Shown here: positions 8,462 to 17,480 of the stretch, in pieces
How positions within the stretch are numbered: the first letter of the stretch is position 1
How the letters are laid out: the number at the start of each line of letters is the position of its first letter
Source: Gordonia sp. PDNC005
GTDB lineage: Bacteria; Actinomycetota; Actinomycetes; Mycobacteriales; Mycobacteriaceae
NCBI RefSeq assembly: GCF_016919385.1
Contig: NZ_CP070351.1
Location: 3,410,001 to 3,474,000 of the forward strand
Direction: 5' to 3'
DNA length: 64,000 bases
The notes under the pieces: model-generated
Database searches by the model: none
Told to the model about the DNA's origin: nothing
What the model saw: the letters and a program-made list of their open reading frames with translations, nothing else
Translations under genes and position numbers: made by a program

Positions 8462-9817
8462 ATGAGTTCTCGGAATAGGGAACACCGTGACGGCAAACGC
8501 CGCGCACATGCGGTCAACATGCGGTCGGTCACTGCCTTCGCGATGGCCGCAGCCGTCTGTCTCCGCTTCGTTGCCCCTGAGGCCCAGGTGCAGGCCGCAC
8601 CTTTCAATTACGTGTCAGCGGGCGCCGTCGACGCCGCCCAGCCCGGCCAGCCGTTCGGCTCGCGCACTCTCCGATATCACGTCGCGGGCGTGGCAACCCC
8701 GGTCCGGGTGCTCCAGGTCGCCTACCGCTCGACCGATGCGCAGGGTCGGCCGTCGTCGAACGTCACGTCGCTGCTCCTCCCACCGGGCGCCGCCAAGCCG
8801 AAGCAGGCGGTCGCCTACAACTCGTTCTACGACTCCCTCGACCCGGCGCACAGCCCGTCGCACTCGATCGAAGGCGACGTCAGTTTCGGCGGACTGATCA
8901 ACAACATGGAGTCGACCTTCATCGCACCGCTGCTCGCGCAGGGCTACCCGGTGATCGTCACCGACACCCAGGGGCAGAAGGCGCACTTCGCCGCCGGCAC
9001 CGAGTACGGCACCAACACGCTGGACGCAATCCGCGCGGTGAGCCGAGTCCGCGGAGGTCTCGCCCCCGACACCAGAGTTGCGCTGATGGGCTACTCCGGC
9101 GGCTCGATCGCCACGAACTGGGCCGCGGCGCTCGCACCGTCGTACGCGCCAGATGTGAACCGGCGACTCGTCGGCGCCACCGGCGGCGGGCTCCTGGTGA
9201 GCCCCGCGCACAACTTGAAGTACGTCAGCGGAAGCCTCGGCTGGTCCGGAGTGGCGGTGATGGCGATCAACGGCGTCTCCCGCGCCTACGGAATCGATCT
9301 CACTCGATATCTGAGCGCGTACGGCCGACAGGTCGTCTCCCGCACGGCGAAGGCGTCGATCGTCGACGTACTCTTCCGCTATCCCGGCCTGACCTGGTCG
9401 AATCTGGTGAAGCCCGCCTATCGGAACCCGGCCGCCATCGGCCCCTTCGTCGACGCTGTCAACAAGGTCGACCTCGCCCAAGCCCCGACGCCGACCACGC
9501 CGCTGCTGATGGTGCAAGGCGCTCGCGGAGAGTTGGAAGGCTCCAACGGTGCCAAGCGCGGAATCGGGCCAGGCGACGGCGTGATGATCGCCGGCGACGT
9601 CCGGAGCCTGATGCGGCAGTACTGCGCGGCGGGCGACCGCCGTGTCCGGTACATCCAGCTCGACTGGGCGAGCCATCAGCCCGCGACCACGGTGTGGCTG
9701 GCCGAATCCCTGCGCTGGATCAACGCTCGATTCGACGGGACCCCCGCTCCGTCCGACTGCGGCCGGATCGCACCCGGAAATCTGCTCGCACCGATGACAA
9801 AGGCGGTCTCGCGATGA
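8462..9817 (+). CDS. Secreted lipase-family alpha/beta hydrolase
   Basis: The 451-residue precursor has a positively charged N-terminus followed by a hydrophobic export segment (MRSVTAFAMAAAVCLRFVAP, about residues 20-39) and then an alpha/beta hydrolase of the secretory lipase (LIP) family. Family features are TPVRVLQVAYRSTDAQGRP, the nucleophile elbow GYSGGS (Ser about residue 217) and the late ASHQP histidine region (about 405). It likely hydrolyses ester or lipid substrates outside the membrane. It opens a seven-gene operon ending at 16042, and its stop overlaps the SDR start by 4 bases. ATG 8462 is preferred because the upstream in-frame ATG at 8450 lies inside the operator arm. Confidence 0.85.
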   Translation: MSSRNREHRDGKRRAHAVNMRSVTAFAMAAAVCLRFVAPEAQVQAAPFNYVSAGAVDAAQPGQPFGSRTLRYHVAGVATPVRVLQVAYRSTDAQGRPSSNVTSLLLPPGAAKPKQAVAYNSFYDSLDPAHSPSHSIEGDVSFGGLINNMESTFIAPLLAQGYPVIVTDTQGQKAHFAAGTEYGTNTLDAIRAVSRVRGGLAPDTRVALMGYSGGSIATNWAAALAPSYAPDVNRRLVGATGGGLLVSPAHNLKYVSGSLGWSGVAVMAINGVSRAYGIDLTRYLSAYGRQVVSRTAKASIVDVLFRYPGLTWSNLVKPAYRNPAAIGPFVDAVNKVDLAQAPTPTTPLLMVQGARGELEGSNGAKRGIGPGDGVMIAGDVRSLMRQYCAAGDRRVRYIQLDWASHQPATTVWLAESLRWINARFDGTPAPSDCGRIAPGNLLAPMTKAVSR

Positions 9818-10695
9818 ACTCTCCCAGCCTGCTCGATCGCCTGTCGAGCCCACCCCGCGACACCGACCCGGACCGTCTTCGCGCCGCCGTCGAAGGCCGC
9901 ACGGTGGTGATCACCGGGGCATCCTACGGCCTCGGCGAAGCGACCGCGCGTGATCTCGGCACCGCAGGTGCGAGAGTTCTGCTCGCCGCCCGCAGCACCG
10001 ATCAACTCAACGCGGTGGCGTCCGACATCACCTCGGCGGGCGGATCAGCACACGCATACCAACTCGATCTGACCGATCTGGACGGCACCTCAGCAATCGC
10101 AGAACGCTTGCTCGACGAACACGGAGCACCCGACGTCGTGATCAACAACGCGGGCATGTCGATCCGGCGGTCGTTGGAGCTGCAGTACGACCGTCCTCAG
10201 GATTTCGAGCGGACAATGGCCGTCAACTACCTCGGCCCGGTCCGGTTACTGCTCGGCCTCCTCCCGGCGATGCGGGACGCCGGACACGGTCATCTCGTCA
10301 ACGTCTCCACCATCGGAGTACGCATCCCGCCCGGTCCCCGGTGGGGCGCTTATCAGGCGTCCAAGGGCGCCTTCGACACGTGGGCGCGCAGCGTCGAGCC
10401 GGAACTGAATGCCGCCGGAATCGACGTGACCTCGATCTACATGGCGCTCATCCGGACTCGCATGAGTGCACCGACTCCGATCATGCGCCGACTCCCCGGG
10501 TTGGACGCCGATCAAGCCGCCGACGTCGTCGCGCGAGCACTGACACGCCGCCCACGCCGAATCGCGCCCTGGTGGGTCAAGCCGACCGAGCTGTCCGGGA
10601 TCGCCGCCGGGGGCCTCGTGAACGCCGTCTACAACCAGTCGTTCCGCAGGTCCGCCGACTCGGACCGAGCGCTCGGACGCGGGGTGCAACGATGA
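9814..10695 (+). CDS. SDR-family NAD(P)-dependent oxidoreductase
   Basis: The 293-residue classical short-chain dehydrogenase has TGASYGLGEATA (about residues 31-42), NNAG (about 110-113) and the catalytic YQASK (about 180-184). SDRs interconvert alcohols and ketones. Here the product would feed the Baeyer-Villiger-type monooxygenase encoded at 13770. It overlaps the lipase stop and the acyl-CoA ligase start by 4 bases each. The C-terminal extension (TRRPRRIAPWWVKPTELSG) resembles SadH-type actinobacterial SDRs found beside lipases and monooxygenases. The true substrate is unknown. Confidence 0.88.
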   Translation: MNSPSLLDRLSSPPRDTDPDRLRAAVEGRTVVITGASYGLGEATARDLGTAGARVLLAARSTDQLNAVASDITSAGGSAHAYQLDLTDLDGTSAIAERLLDEHGAPDVVINNAGMSIRRSLELQYDRPQDFERTMAVNYLGPVRLLLGLLPAMRDAGHGHLVNVSTIGVRIPPGPRWGAYQASKGAFDTWARSVEPELNAAGIDVTSIYMALIRTRMSAPTPIMRRLPGLDADQAADVVARALTRRPRRIAPWWVKPTELSGIAAGGLVNAVYNQSFRRSADSDRALGRGVQR

Positions 10696-12245
10696 TCGGC
10701 CCGCACGCCCGATTCGCGGCGTCGATGTGGCGCGCGGGCATGCTCTCACCACCCGCGCCGTCCACCGCATGGCGGATACTCCGAGCCGGAGCCGACGTTC
10801 CGACCGGACTCGGACGGCTGCTGGCGGTGTCGACCGCGCGATGGCCGATGAGGATCGCGCTGCACGACGATCACGGGCCGCTCACGTATGTGGCGCTCAG
10901 CGAGGCAGTCGACACAGCGGCCCGCGCGTTCGGGGATTCGTACGACGTCGGACGTGGCGACCGAATCGGCGTGATGTGCCGCAACGGCCGGAACTTCGTC
11001 GTGGCGGTGTTCGCCGCGGCCCGCCTCGGAGCCGACGTCGTCCTGCTCAACACCGACTTCCGCGGCGCGGCCCTCGAATCGACGATCCACAGCCAGAGGC
11101 TGTCACTCGTGATCGCCGACGCCGAGTTCGCCGACCTGATCGCCGCCACCGGAACGCCGGTCGCAGATCCGGGGATGCGGTCCACACGCGGAACCCTGCC
11201 GACGCCTGCTCGGGAAGGGTCAGTGGTTCTGCTGACATCGGGGACCACCGGGAGCCCGCGCGGTGTGCCCCGCGACCCAGACATCGGGGCCCTGCTGAGC
11301 ATGGTCACCACGGTCCTGGAGCGGACCAGGCTGCGCACCGGTTCACGGACGGTGGTCGCCGTACCGCTGTTCCACGCGTTCGGCCTGGCGACGATGGGTC
11401 TCACTCTGGGACTCGGCGGGACGATCATCGTCCGTTCGCGGTTCGATCCGGCCGCGACGGTGAACCAATGCGTCCGGCACCGTGCACACGCTCTCATGGT
11501 GGTTCCGGCCATGCTGCCCCGGATCCTCGACGCCGACCTGACACCCGGCTCTCGCGTTCCCAGGGTGGTACTCAGCGGAGGTTCGGCGTTGTCCCCGGCA
11601 ACCGCACAACGGTTCACCGACCGCTTCGGCGACGTGCTGTTCAACGGATACGGCTCGTCCGAAGTCGCGCTGGCAACCCTCGCCACACCGGCCGACCTGC
11701 GGCGTCGCCCCGGAACCGTCGGCCGGGCGGTCACCGGCGTGCGCATAGCGGTGATCGATGACGACGGTCGACCAGTGCCGACGGGCACAACCGGCCGAGT
11801 GTTCGTCGGCGGCGATTCGTCGGTGGCCGAGTACATCGGGGGCGCCTCGAAGGACGTGCACGACGGTCTGGTCGCGACCGGCGACCTCGGATCACTCGAC
11901 ACCAGCGGACTGCTTCACATCATCGGACGGGAAGACGACATGATCGTCAGCGGAGGAGAGAACGTGTACCCACAGGCCCTTGAGAACGTCCTCGCCGGGC
12001 ACCCCGGTGTCGCCGACGCATGTGCGTTCGGCGTCCCCGACACACGTTTCGGTCAACGACTGGTGGCACTCGTCGTCCCCGCCGGGGAGATCACGTCGAA
12101 CGACCTCCACGAGCACCTCCACTCTCGAGTGTCCCGCTTCGAACGCCCTCGGGACGTCGTGTTCGTCGACGCGATTCCGCGGAACGCCGCAGGCAAGGTC
12201 GATCGCCGAGCCGCCCGGTCGTTGAGCGTCGACGAGGAGATCTGA
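10692..12245 (+). CDS. AMP-binding acyl-CoA synthetase / fatty acid-CoA ligase
   Basis: The 517-residue adenylate-forming enzyme shows LLTSGTTGSPRGV (about 179-191), the acyl-adenylate motif NGYGSSEVA (about 318-326), ATGDLGSLD (about 396-404), IIGREDDMIVSGGENVYP (about 410-427) and the C-terminal catalytic lysine in RNAAGKVDRR (about 500). It activates a carboxylic acid to the CoA thioester. Within the operon it would take acids released by the hydrolases into beta-oxidation. Its ATG overlaps the SDR stop. The following gene starts on the last base of its stop (TGATG). Confidence 0.9.
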   Translation: MIGPHARFAASMWRAGMLSPPAPSTAWRILRAGADVPTGLGRLLAVSTARWPMRIALHDDHGPLTYVALSEAVDTAARAFGDSYDVGRGDRIGVMCRNGRNFVVAVFAAARLGADVVLLNTDFRGAALESTIHSQRLSLVIADAEFADLIAATGTPVADPGMRSTRGTLPTPAREGSVVLLTSGTTGSPRGVPRDPDIGALLSMVTTVLERTRLRTGSRTVVAVPLFHAFGLATMGLTLGLGGTIIVRSRFDPAATVNQCVRHRAHALMVVPAMLPRILDADLTPGSRVPRVVLSGGSALSPATAQRFTDRFGDVLFNGYGSSEVALATLATPADLRRRPGTVGRAVTGVRIAVIDDDGRPVPTGTTGRVFVGGDSSVAEYIGGASKDVHDGLVATGDLGSLDTSGLLHIIGREDDMIVSGGENVYPQALENVLAGHPGVADACAFGVPDTRFGQRLVALVVPAGEITSNDLHEHLHSRVSRFERPRDVVFVDAIPRNAAGKVDRRAARSLSVDEEI

Positions 12246-13051
12246 TGAGCACCGTCCATGTTTTCGACGTCGCGCCGCTGCGGCCCTTGATGGGCGGCGA
12301 GGTCCCGACACAGGCGCTGTTGATCGTCAGAGGCGACCGGGTGATCGCAGTCGACGCAGGCTACCCGGAGGTCGTCTTCAACGACCCGTCGCTGATCGGA
12401 TTCGAGGCCCGATTCCTCCGTCTCCCGAATCGGCCCGACGCGGCCCTCACCAATCGGCTCGCGTCGATCGGCGTGCGCCCAGACCAGTTGACAGACATCG
12501 TCCTGACTCATCTGCACAGCGAGCATGCCGCAGGCATCGCAGACTTTCCCGCAGCCCAGGTGCACGTGTCGACAGCCGAACTCGAGGTCGCTTCCGGAAG
12601 CTCCCTCCGGTCCCGCGTGTCGTACCGCAAGCGGTTCTTCGAGCACGTCCCGAGGTGGCGGACGCACGGCGGCGACATCGAGTGGCTGGGTGTCCCCGGC
12701 TGTGCAGAAGTCCTCGACGACGTGATCCTCGTACCGCTGCCGGGGCACACGGTCGGGCACTGCGGAGTCGCGGTCCGACTCGACGGCGGGGATTGGCTTG
12801 TGCACACGGGCGACGCCAGCTACTCCGACATCCGCAGTGGCTCGCCCGCGGCCTTCCCGCTCGACCTGTACGAACGCTTCACCGCCGCCGACCGCGACGC
12901 TCAACGTCGTACCCTCGCGACGCTGAGCAGGCTCGCAGCCCGCGACGACGTGCATCTCATGTCGTCGCATCGCATCCCGATGCGACTTCCACTCACCGTG
13001 GCGGCGCCCGAGCGCGCCGACGCACCGGCCACGAAGGAGAACACCGAGTGA
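12245..13051 (+). CDS. Metallo-beta-lactamase-fold hydrolase 1
   Basis: The 268-residue MBL-fold protein has the zinc motif THLHSEHAAG (about 88-97, with Glu where the usual HxHxDH has Asp), a second histidine in LPGHTVGHCG (about 166) and the bridging Asp in HTGDASYSD (about 189). Its length and layout fit lactonase/AttM-like hydrolases. With the monooxygenase in the same operon, hydrolysis of a lactone or ester is plausible but unproven. The Asp-to-Glu change in the first motif could shift metal binding. Confidence 0.85.
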   Translation: MSTVHVFDVAPLRPLMGGEVPTQALLIVRGDRVIAVDAGYPEVVFNDPSLIGFEARFLRLPNRPDAALTNRLASIGVRPDQLTDIVLTHLHSEHAAGIADFPAAQVHVSTAELEVASGSSLRSRVSYRKRFFEHVPRWRTHGGDIEWLGVPGCAEVLDDVILVPLPGHTVGHCGVAVRLDGGDWLVHTGDASYSDIRSGSPAAFPLDLYERFTAADRDAQRRTLATLSRLAARDDVHLMSSHRIPMRLPLTVAAPERADAPATKENTE

Positions 13052-13773
13052 CCACTGTCGAGAAGATCGTCGTCCCCGGCGACGAACCGTTCGAAGCACT
13101 CTTGGCCCTGCCCGACGGCGGCGACGGCCCCCGTTCCGGAGTCCTGCTGATCCACGACGTCACCGGCGACGAGACGGACATCGAGCGGAATCTCAGGATC
13201 ATCGCCGACCGCGGCTACATCGCGTTCGCCCCACTGCTGTTCACCGTGGGCGGCCGCCGAAGAATCACCTGCGTGGTGTCGGCGATGCAGTCGCTCGCCA
13301 CACGTCGAGGACGAGCGTTCGACGTCATCGAGTCGGCTCGACGGTCCCTCGCCGCGATGCCCGCGTGCACCGGCGACGTCGCGGTCACCGGATTCTGCAT
13401 GGGCGGAGGTTTTGCACTGCTGGTGGCCGACGATCAGAAGTACGCCGCGACCGCCCCGTTCTACGGGTCGGTTCTCACCCACGGTTTCGCAGGCCCGGAC
13501 ATGTGTCCCGTGGTGGCGTCGTTCGGGGCCAAGGATCCGGTGGTGATTCGCGGCGAGAAACGACTGACACGTGCACTCGAGAAAAACGGCGTCGCGCACG
13601 ACACCAAGACCTATCCCGGCGTCGGGCACAGTTTCGCCAATCGAATGGACGACAGGTTCCCGCCCACACTCCTGCGCGTGATGGGCCTCGCGTACGACGC
13701 CGACGCATCCGCCAACGCCTGGAACCGCGTGTTCGCTTTCCTCGACGATCGATTCGCGGAGCGGGCGTCATGA
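13048..13773 (+). CDS. Dienelactone hydrolase-family protein
   Basis: The 241-residue alpha/beta hydrolase has the dienelactone hydrolase nucleophile motif GFCMGGG (Cys about 117), an acid residue in GAKDP (about 161) and the histidine in GVGHSF (about 193), which together make the Cys-Asp-His triad of the family. LLIHDVTGDETDIERNLR matches the family N-terminus. It could open enol-lactones or related esters formed in this pathway. The GTG start at 13048 overlaps the previous stop (GTGA) after an AAGGAGA ribosome site. Confidence 0.88.
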   Translation: MTTVEKIVVPGDEPFEALLALPDGGDGPRSGVLLIHDVTGDETDIERNLRIIADRGYIAFAPLLFTVGGRRRITCVVSAMQSLATRRGRAFDVIESARRSLAAMPACTGDVAVTGFCMGGGFALLVADDQKYAATAPFYGSVLTHGFAGPDMCPVVASFGAKDPVVIRGEKRLTRALEKNGVAHDTKTYPGVGHSFANRMDDRFPPTLLRVMGLAYDADASANAWNRVFAFLDDRFAERAS

Positions 13774-15254
13774 GCCGTTCTCCCCGTGTCATCGTGATCG
13801 GCGCAGGCGTCGCAGGCATCACCACCGCGCACATCCTGACGCAGCGAGGCTTCACCGACCTGACCGTCCTCGAGAAGGGCGACGCGGCGGGCGGCGTGTG
13901 GCACTGGAACAAATATCCGGGCCTGACGTGCGACGTTCCGTCGAATCTGTACCAGTTCGGCTTCGCTCCGAAGCCCGACTGGGAGCGGATGTTCGCGACC
14001 GGCCCGCAGATCAAGGCGTATTTGAACGATGTGATCGACGAGCTCGGGCTGCGCAGTCGGATCGAGTTGAACGCCGAGGTGACCTCCGCGGTGTTCAACG
14101 ACGACGAATGGACCGTCACGCTCGCCGACGGCCGCGTCTTCGTCTCCGACTTCGTGGTGATGGCGACCGGCGTCCTCCACAATCCATACGTCCCGGACAT
14201 CCCCGGGCTCGACACGTTCACCGGCCCCGTGGTCCATTCGGCGCGATGGGACGACACCGTCGAGACCCGCGGGCGACGGATCGCGGTGATCGGATCGGGA
14301 TCCACCGGCGTCCAGCTCGTCACGGCTCTGCAGCGGGAGGCCGATCGGGTTGTGCACTTCTCGAGAACTCCGCAGTGGGTGATGTGGGCGCCGATGGATC
14401 GGCGTCAGTCGCGTCTCGTCACTGCGCTCCTGATTCGATTCCCGGCGTTGCGCACGGGCCTCTACCGGACACTTCTCTCCGGTTCGGGATTCCTCGCCGA
14501 CATCGCGACCACACCGAGCTGGCGGCGTCGGGCTGTTCAGCAGTACGCGAGGCTGTCGCTTCGGGCTCAGGTCCGCGACCGGGCCGATCGTGCAACGCTC
14601 ACGCCGGACTACGAGCCGATGTGCAAACGGCAAGTGCTGTCCGGCGGCTATTACCGGGCGATTCAAGCGCCGAACGCCGAGGTCGTCGACTCACCGATCG
14701 TGTCGGTGACACCGGACGGGATCATCACCGACGACGGCGTCGAGCACCCGCTGGACTTGATCGTGCTGGCCACCGGATTCCGCGCCCACGACTACATGCG
14801 GCCGATGGATCTCCGCGGGCGTGACGGTGTGAGGATCGACGACGTGTGGGCCGACGGTCCACGCGCCTACCGGATGAGCGCGATCCCGGGCTTCCCCAAC
14901 CTGTTCACCACGCTCGGCCCCAATTCGCCGACAGGCTCGATCTCGCTGCAGTACACCGCCGAGCGGACGGCCGAGTTCATCGCGGACTGGCTGGACAGGT
15001 TCGCCGCGGGCGCGTTCACCACCGTCGAGGTGACCGACGAGGCGACCGACGACTTCCTTGCCGATGCGAACGCCGCGATGATCCCGACGGTGTGGGCCAC
15101 CGGCTGCGATTCCTGGTATCTCACACCCGGTGGGGACGTCGACCTGTGGCCGTACGATCGGGCCACGCTCACCGCGATGCTCACCGAGCAGCGTGACGAC
15201 CATTTCCGGTTCACCCGAACGAGTGAGCCGGCAGAGTCTGGAGACGACGAATGA
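13770..15254 (+). CDS. FAD-dependent monooxygenase, Baeyer-Villiger type
   Basis: The 494-residue flavoprotein has two Rossmann motifs, IGAGVAGI (about 9-16) and IGSGSTGV (about 172-179), and between them the Baeyer-Villiger fingerprint FTGPVVHSARWD (about 150-161; FxGxxxHxxxWD). GGVWHWNKYPGLTCD (about 35-49) is typical of the class. Such enzymes insert oxygen next to a ketone to give an ester or lactone, which the neighbouring hydrolases could then cleave. Gene content recalls the mycobacterial mymA operon (monooxygenase, lipase, SDR, acyl-CoA ligase). It is coupled to both neighbours by ATGA overlaps. Confidence 0.92.
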   Translation: MSRSPRVIVIGAGVAGITTAHILTQRGFTDLTVLEKGDAAGGVWHWNKYPGLTCDVPSNLYQFGFAPKPDWERMFATGPQIKAYLNDVIDELGLRSRIELNAEVTSAVFNDDEWTVTLADGRVFVSDFVVMATGVLHNPYVPDIPGLDTFTGPVVHSARWDDTVETRGRRIAVIGSGSTGVQLVTALQREADRVVHFSRTPQWVMWAPMDRRQSRLVTALLIRFPALRTGLYRTLLSGSGFLADIATTPSWRRRAVQQYARLSLRAQVRDRADRATLTPDYEPMCKRQVLSGGYYRAIQAPNAEVVDSPIVSVTPDGIITDDGVEHPLDLIVLATGFRAHDYMRPMDLRGRDGVRIDDVWADGPRAYRMSAIPGFPNLFTTLGPNSPTGSISLQYTAERTAEFIADWLDRFAAGAFTTVEVTDEATDDFLADANAAMIPTVWATGCDSWYLTPGGDVDLWPYDRATLTAMLTEQRDDHFRFTRTSEPAESGDDE

Positions 15255-16042
15255 AGATCCACCATCTCAACTGCGGAACGATGCATCCGATCGCTTCCGG
15301 CCGCATGGTGTGCCACGTCCTGCTGCTGGAGTCCGATCGGGGACTCGCGCTCGTCGACACCGGGTTCGGCGTCCGCGACGTGGAATCCCCCGCTCACCGC
15401 ATCGGCCCTCTCACCCGTGTGATCCGGCCCGACTTCGACTATCACGAGACTGCTCTCGCTCAGGTCGAGGCGTTGGGCTTCGACCGAGCCGACGTGACCG
15501 ACATCGTCATGACGCACCTCGACTCCGATCATGCCGGAGGCATAGACGACTTCCCCTCCGCTCGACTGCATGTCAGCGCCCGGGAGCTGGCCGACGCCGA
15601 TGCGGAGCCAGGGCAGTCGCCTGCGGTTCGTTACCGGCCGTGGCGCCAGTCCACGCATCCGGACGACGTCCACTCGTACGACCTGACACCCGACGACTGG
15701 TTCGGGTTCGCTGCGACGTCACTGGTCGGATTCGGCGACGACGTAGCGTTCGTCGCCCTGCCCGGTCACACAGCAGGCCACATGGGAGTCGCGGTCCGTC
15801 GAGGCGACGGCTGGCTGCTGCATTGCGGCGACGCCTTTTATCACCGGAACGTCGTTCGCGGCGGCTCGGTCCCCTTGGCGATGTCGTTCTCCCAGTTCGC
15901 GTCGGCACGCAAGCCCCGACTCGCGGGCGTCACCCGGAATCGCCTCGCCGACCTGCACGAACGCACCGAAGGAAGCGTCGAGATGGTCTGTGCTCACGAC
16001 GCCACGCTGTACGACGAGTCCCCAGGCATCGGACACTTGTGA
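15251..16042 (+). CDS. Metallo-beta-lactamase-fold hydrolase 2
   Basis: The 263-residue MBL-fold protein has MTHLDSDHAGG (about 87-97), GHTAGHMGV (about 172-180) and HCGDAFYH (about 193-200). The first motif has Asp at the second metal position (HxDxDH), unlike the first MBL gene of this operon, so the two are divergent relatives rather than a recent duplication. The ATG overlaps the monooxygenase stop. It is the last structural gene before the TetR regulator. Lactone or thioester hydrolysis is possible. Confidence 0.87.
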   Translation: MKIHHLNCGTMHPIASGRMVCHVLLLESDRGLALVDTGFGVRDVESPAHRIGPLTRVIRPDFDYHETALAQVEALGFDRADVTDIVMTHLDSDHAGGIDDFPSARLHVSARELADADAEPGQSPAVRYRPWRQSTHPDDVHSYDLTPDDWFGFAATSLVGFGDDVAFVALPGHTAGHMGVAVRRGDGWLLHCGDAFYHRNVVRGGSVPLAMSFSQFASARKPRLAGVTRNRLADLHERTEGSVEMVCAHDATLYDESPGIGHL

Positions 16043-16077
16043 CAACTGCTCGAAGGCACGAAGTGCAGGATGGTGGG

Positions 16078-16704
16078 GTGACTCAGAACCCCGACGAGGC
16101 GCCCGCCACCCGGTGGGGAGACCGCGAGCAACGCCGCCTCGACATCCTGCGTGCCGGCGAGGCCCTTCTTGTATCCGGCGGTTTCTCCGCGTTGCGCATG
16201 CGCGACGTCGCCGCGGGCGCGGGCATCTCACTCGGCGCCGTGTACACCTACTACTCCAACAAGGAGTCGCTGTTCATCGCGGTGTTCGCCGACCGCCTCG
16301 ACCGCATGATGGCAGGCCTCGAGCCCGCCGCGGCCACGGCGACCGACGCCGCGGAGCTGTTCACGGTCACCACAAACATGTACCGCGAGGGATACATGGT
16401 GTTCGGTCGACAGTTCGATGCGCTCAGTCTGGTCGCCGACGTCGACGCCGTGCAGCCGGAGATCGCCGATCAACTCCGCGACGCGACTGCGCGGATGGTC
16501 GCCAGCCTGTCTAGCGCACTCATCCGACTCGGTTACGAGGGTGATGTCCCAGCGGCCATGACGCTCCTGTGGGCGTCGATGACGGGTCTGGCGAACCACT
16601 TCGCGACCGAACGGCAGGAGTTCCTCGCCATGTCCTGGGACGAGGCCGTCTTGTTCGCCGCAGACACACTCGCCCGCGGATTGGGTCTGCCCTCTCGCAG
16701 ATGA
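16078..16704 (+). CDS. TetR-family regulator
   Basis: This 208-residue TetR repressor has an N-terminal helix-turn-helix: LDILRAGEALLVSGGFSALR then MRDVAAGAGISLGAVYTYYSNKE. The rest is an alpha-helical ligand domain. The preferred GTG 16078 gives MTQNPDEAPAT; GTG 16063 is an alternative. It lies 35 bases after the operon 8462-16042 in the same direction and is the natural candidate to bind the nested inverted repeat at 8404-8458. That link is inferred from position. Confidence 0.85.
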   Translation: MTQNPDEAPATRWGDREQRRLDILRAGEALLVSGGFSALRMRDVAAGAGISLGAVYTYYSNKESLFIAVFADRLDRMMAGLEPAAATATDAAELFTVTTNMYREGYMVFGRQFDALSLVADVDAVQPEIADQLRDATARMVASLSSALIRLGYEGDVPAAMTLLWASMTGLANHFATERQEFLAMSWDEAVLFAADTLARGLGLPSRR

Positions 16705-16760
16705 CACCGTGGCGATCAGCCGCTGCCGACGGCCACCGTGCCAGAATCATCGGAAATCAC

Positions 16761-16774
16761 TGGAACACGTTCCA
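16761..16774 (+). promoter_or_regulatory. KstR-like operator box
   Basis: TGGAACACGTTCCA fits the KstR binding motif TnnAACnnGTTnnA and is a dyad with 6-base arms around AC. It lies 28 bases before the start at 16803. A second matching box lies at 32335-32348. Other TetR proteins recognise similar dyads, so the repressor is not certain. Confidence 0.5.
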
Positions 16775-16802
16775 CTTTAGGGCCGCGCCGAGGGAATCGC
16801 CG

Positions 16803-17480
16803 ATGAATCACCGACAGACAAAGCTCGCGACCGCGCAGGGATCCCCCGCTGCCGTGGCGGCACACGACAAGGCCGCCTGGCTCGCACTGTTCACCGATGA
16901 CGGCATCGTCAACGACCCTGTCGGCTCCGCACCACACCGTGGATCCGACGAGCTGAGCGCATTCTACGAGACCTTCATCGCCCCAAACGATGTCGTGTTC
17001 CACCCGCACCACGACATCGTCTGCGACGACGTCGTGGTGCGCGACGTGACACTCGAGATCCGAATGAGTGACGCGGTCGTCCTGTCGGTGCCGGTTCACC
17101 TGCGCTACGAAATGGAAGAACCCGATCGCATCGCGGGCCTTTATGCACACTGGGAACTGCCGACGATGATTCGGCAGATGCTCAGCAAGGGCCTTGCAGC
17201 CGCCCCCATCTCAGTTCGCCTCACGAAGTTGCTGTTGCAGAACCAGGGACTCGCGGGAACCGCAGGCTTCTCACGAGGGTTTGTCCGGGTTGGAGCCAGA
17301 GAGAAGCGGGCCGCGTTGGAGCACCTGCACGCCACCCAACCGAATTGGACCGCAGGCAAGTGCCTCGCCGCCGGCCGATACGTGACAGTGAGCCTCTCGA
17401 GCGCGGATGAGCACGCAGTCGCAATGGTCGAGTTCTCCGGCCGAGCCATCTCAGACGTAACTCTGTTCACCGACCGATGA
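16803..17480 (+). CDS. NTF2/SnoaL-like protein, ketosteroid-isomerase fold
   Basis: The 225-residue protein is compatible with the NTF2-like cone fold. The N-terminal helix region is AVAAHDKAAWLALFTDDGIV, a pattern common in SnoaL-like proteins (aspartates at the mouth of the pocket), followed by NDPVGSAPHRGSDELSAFYE. Members are isomerases, hydrolases or plain binding proteins, so the activity is unknown. ATG 16803 follows GAGGGAA. A 34-residue longer product from ATG 16701, overlapping the TetR stop, is possible but would place the KstR-like box inside the gene. Confidence 0.65.
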   Translation: MNHRQTKLATAQGSPAAVAAHDKAAWLALFTDDGIVNDPVGSAPHRGSDELSAFYETFIAPNDVVFHPHHDIVCDDVVVRDVTLEIRMSDAVVLSVPVHLRYEMEEPDRIAGLYAHWELPTMIRQMLSKGLAAAPISVRLTKLLLQNQGLAGTAGFSRGFVRVGAREKRAALEHLHATQPNWTAGKCLAAGRYVTVSLSSADEHAVAMVEFSGRAISDVTLFTDR

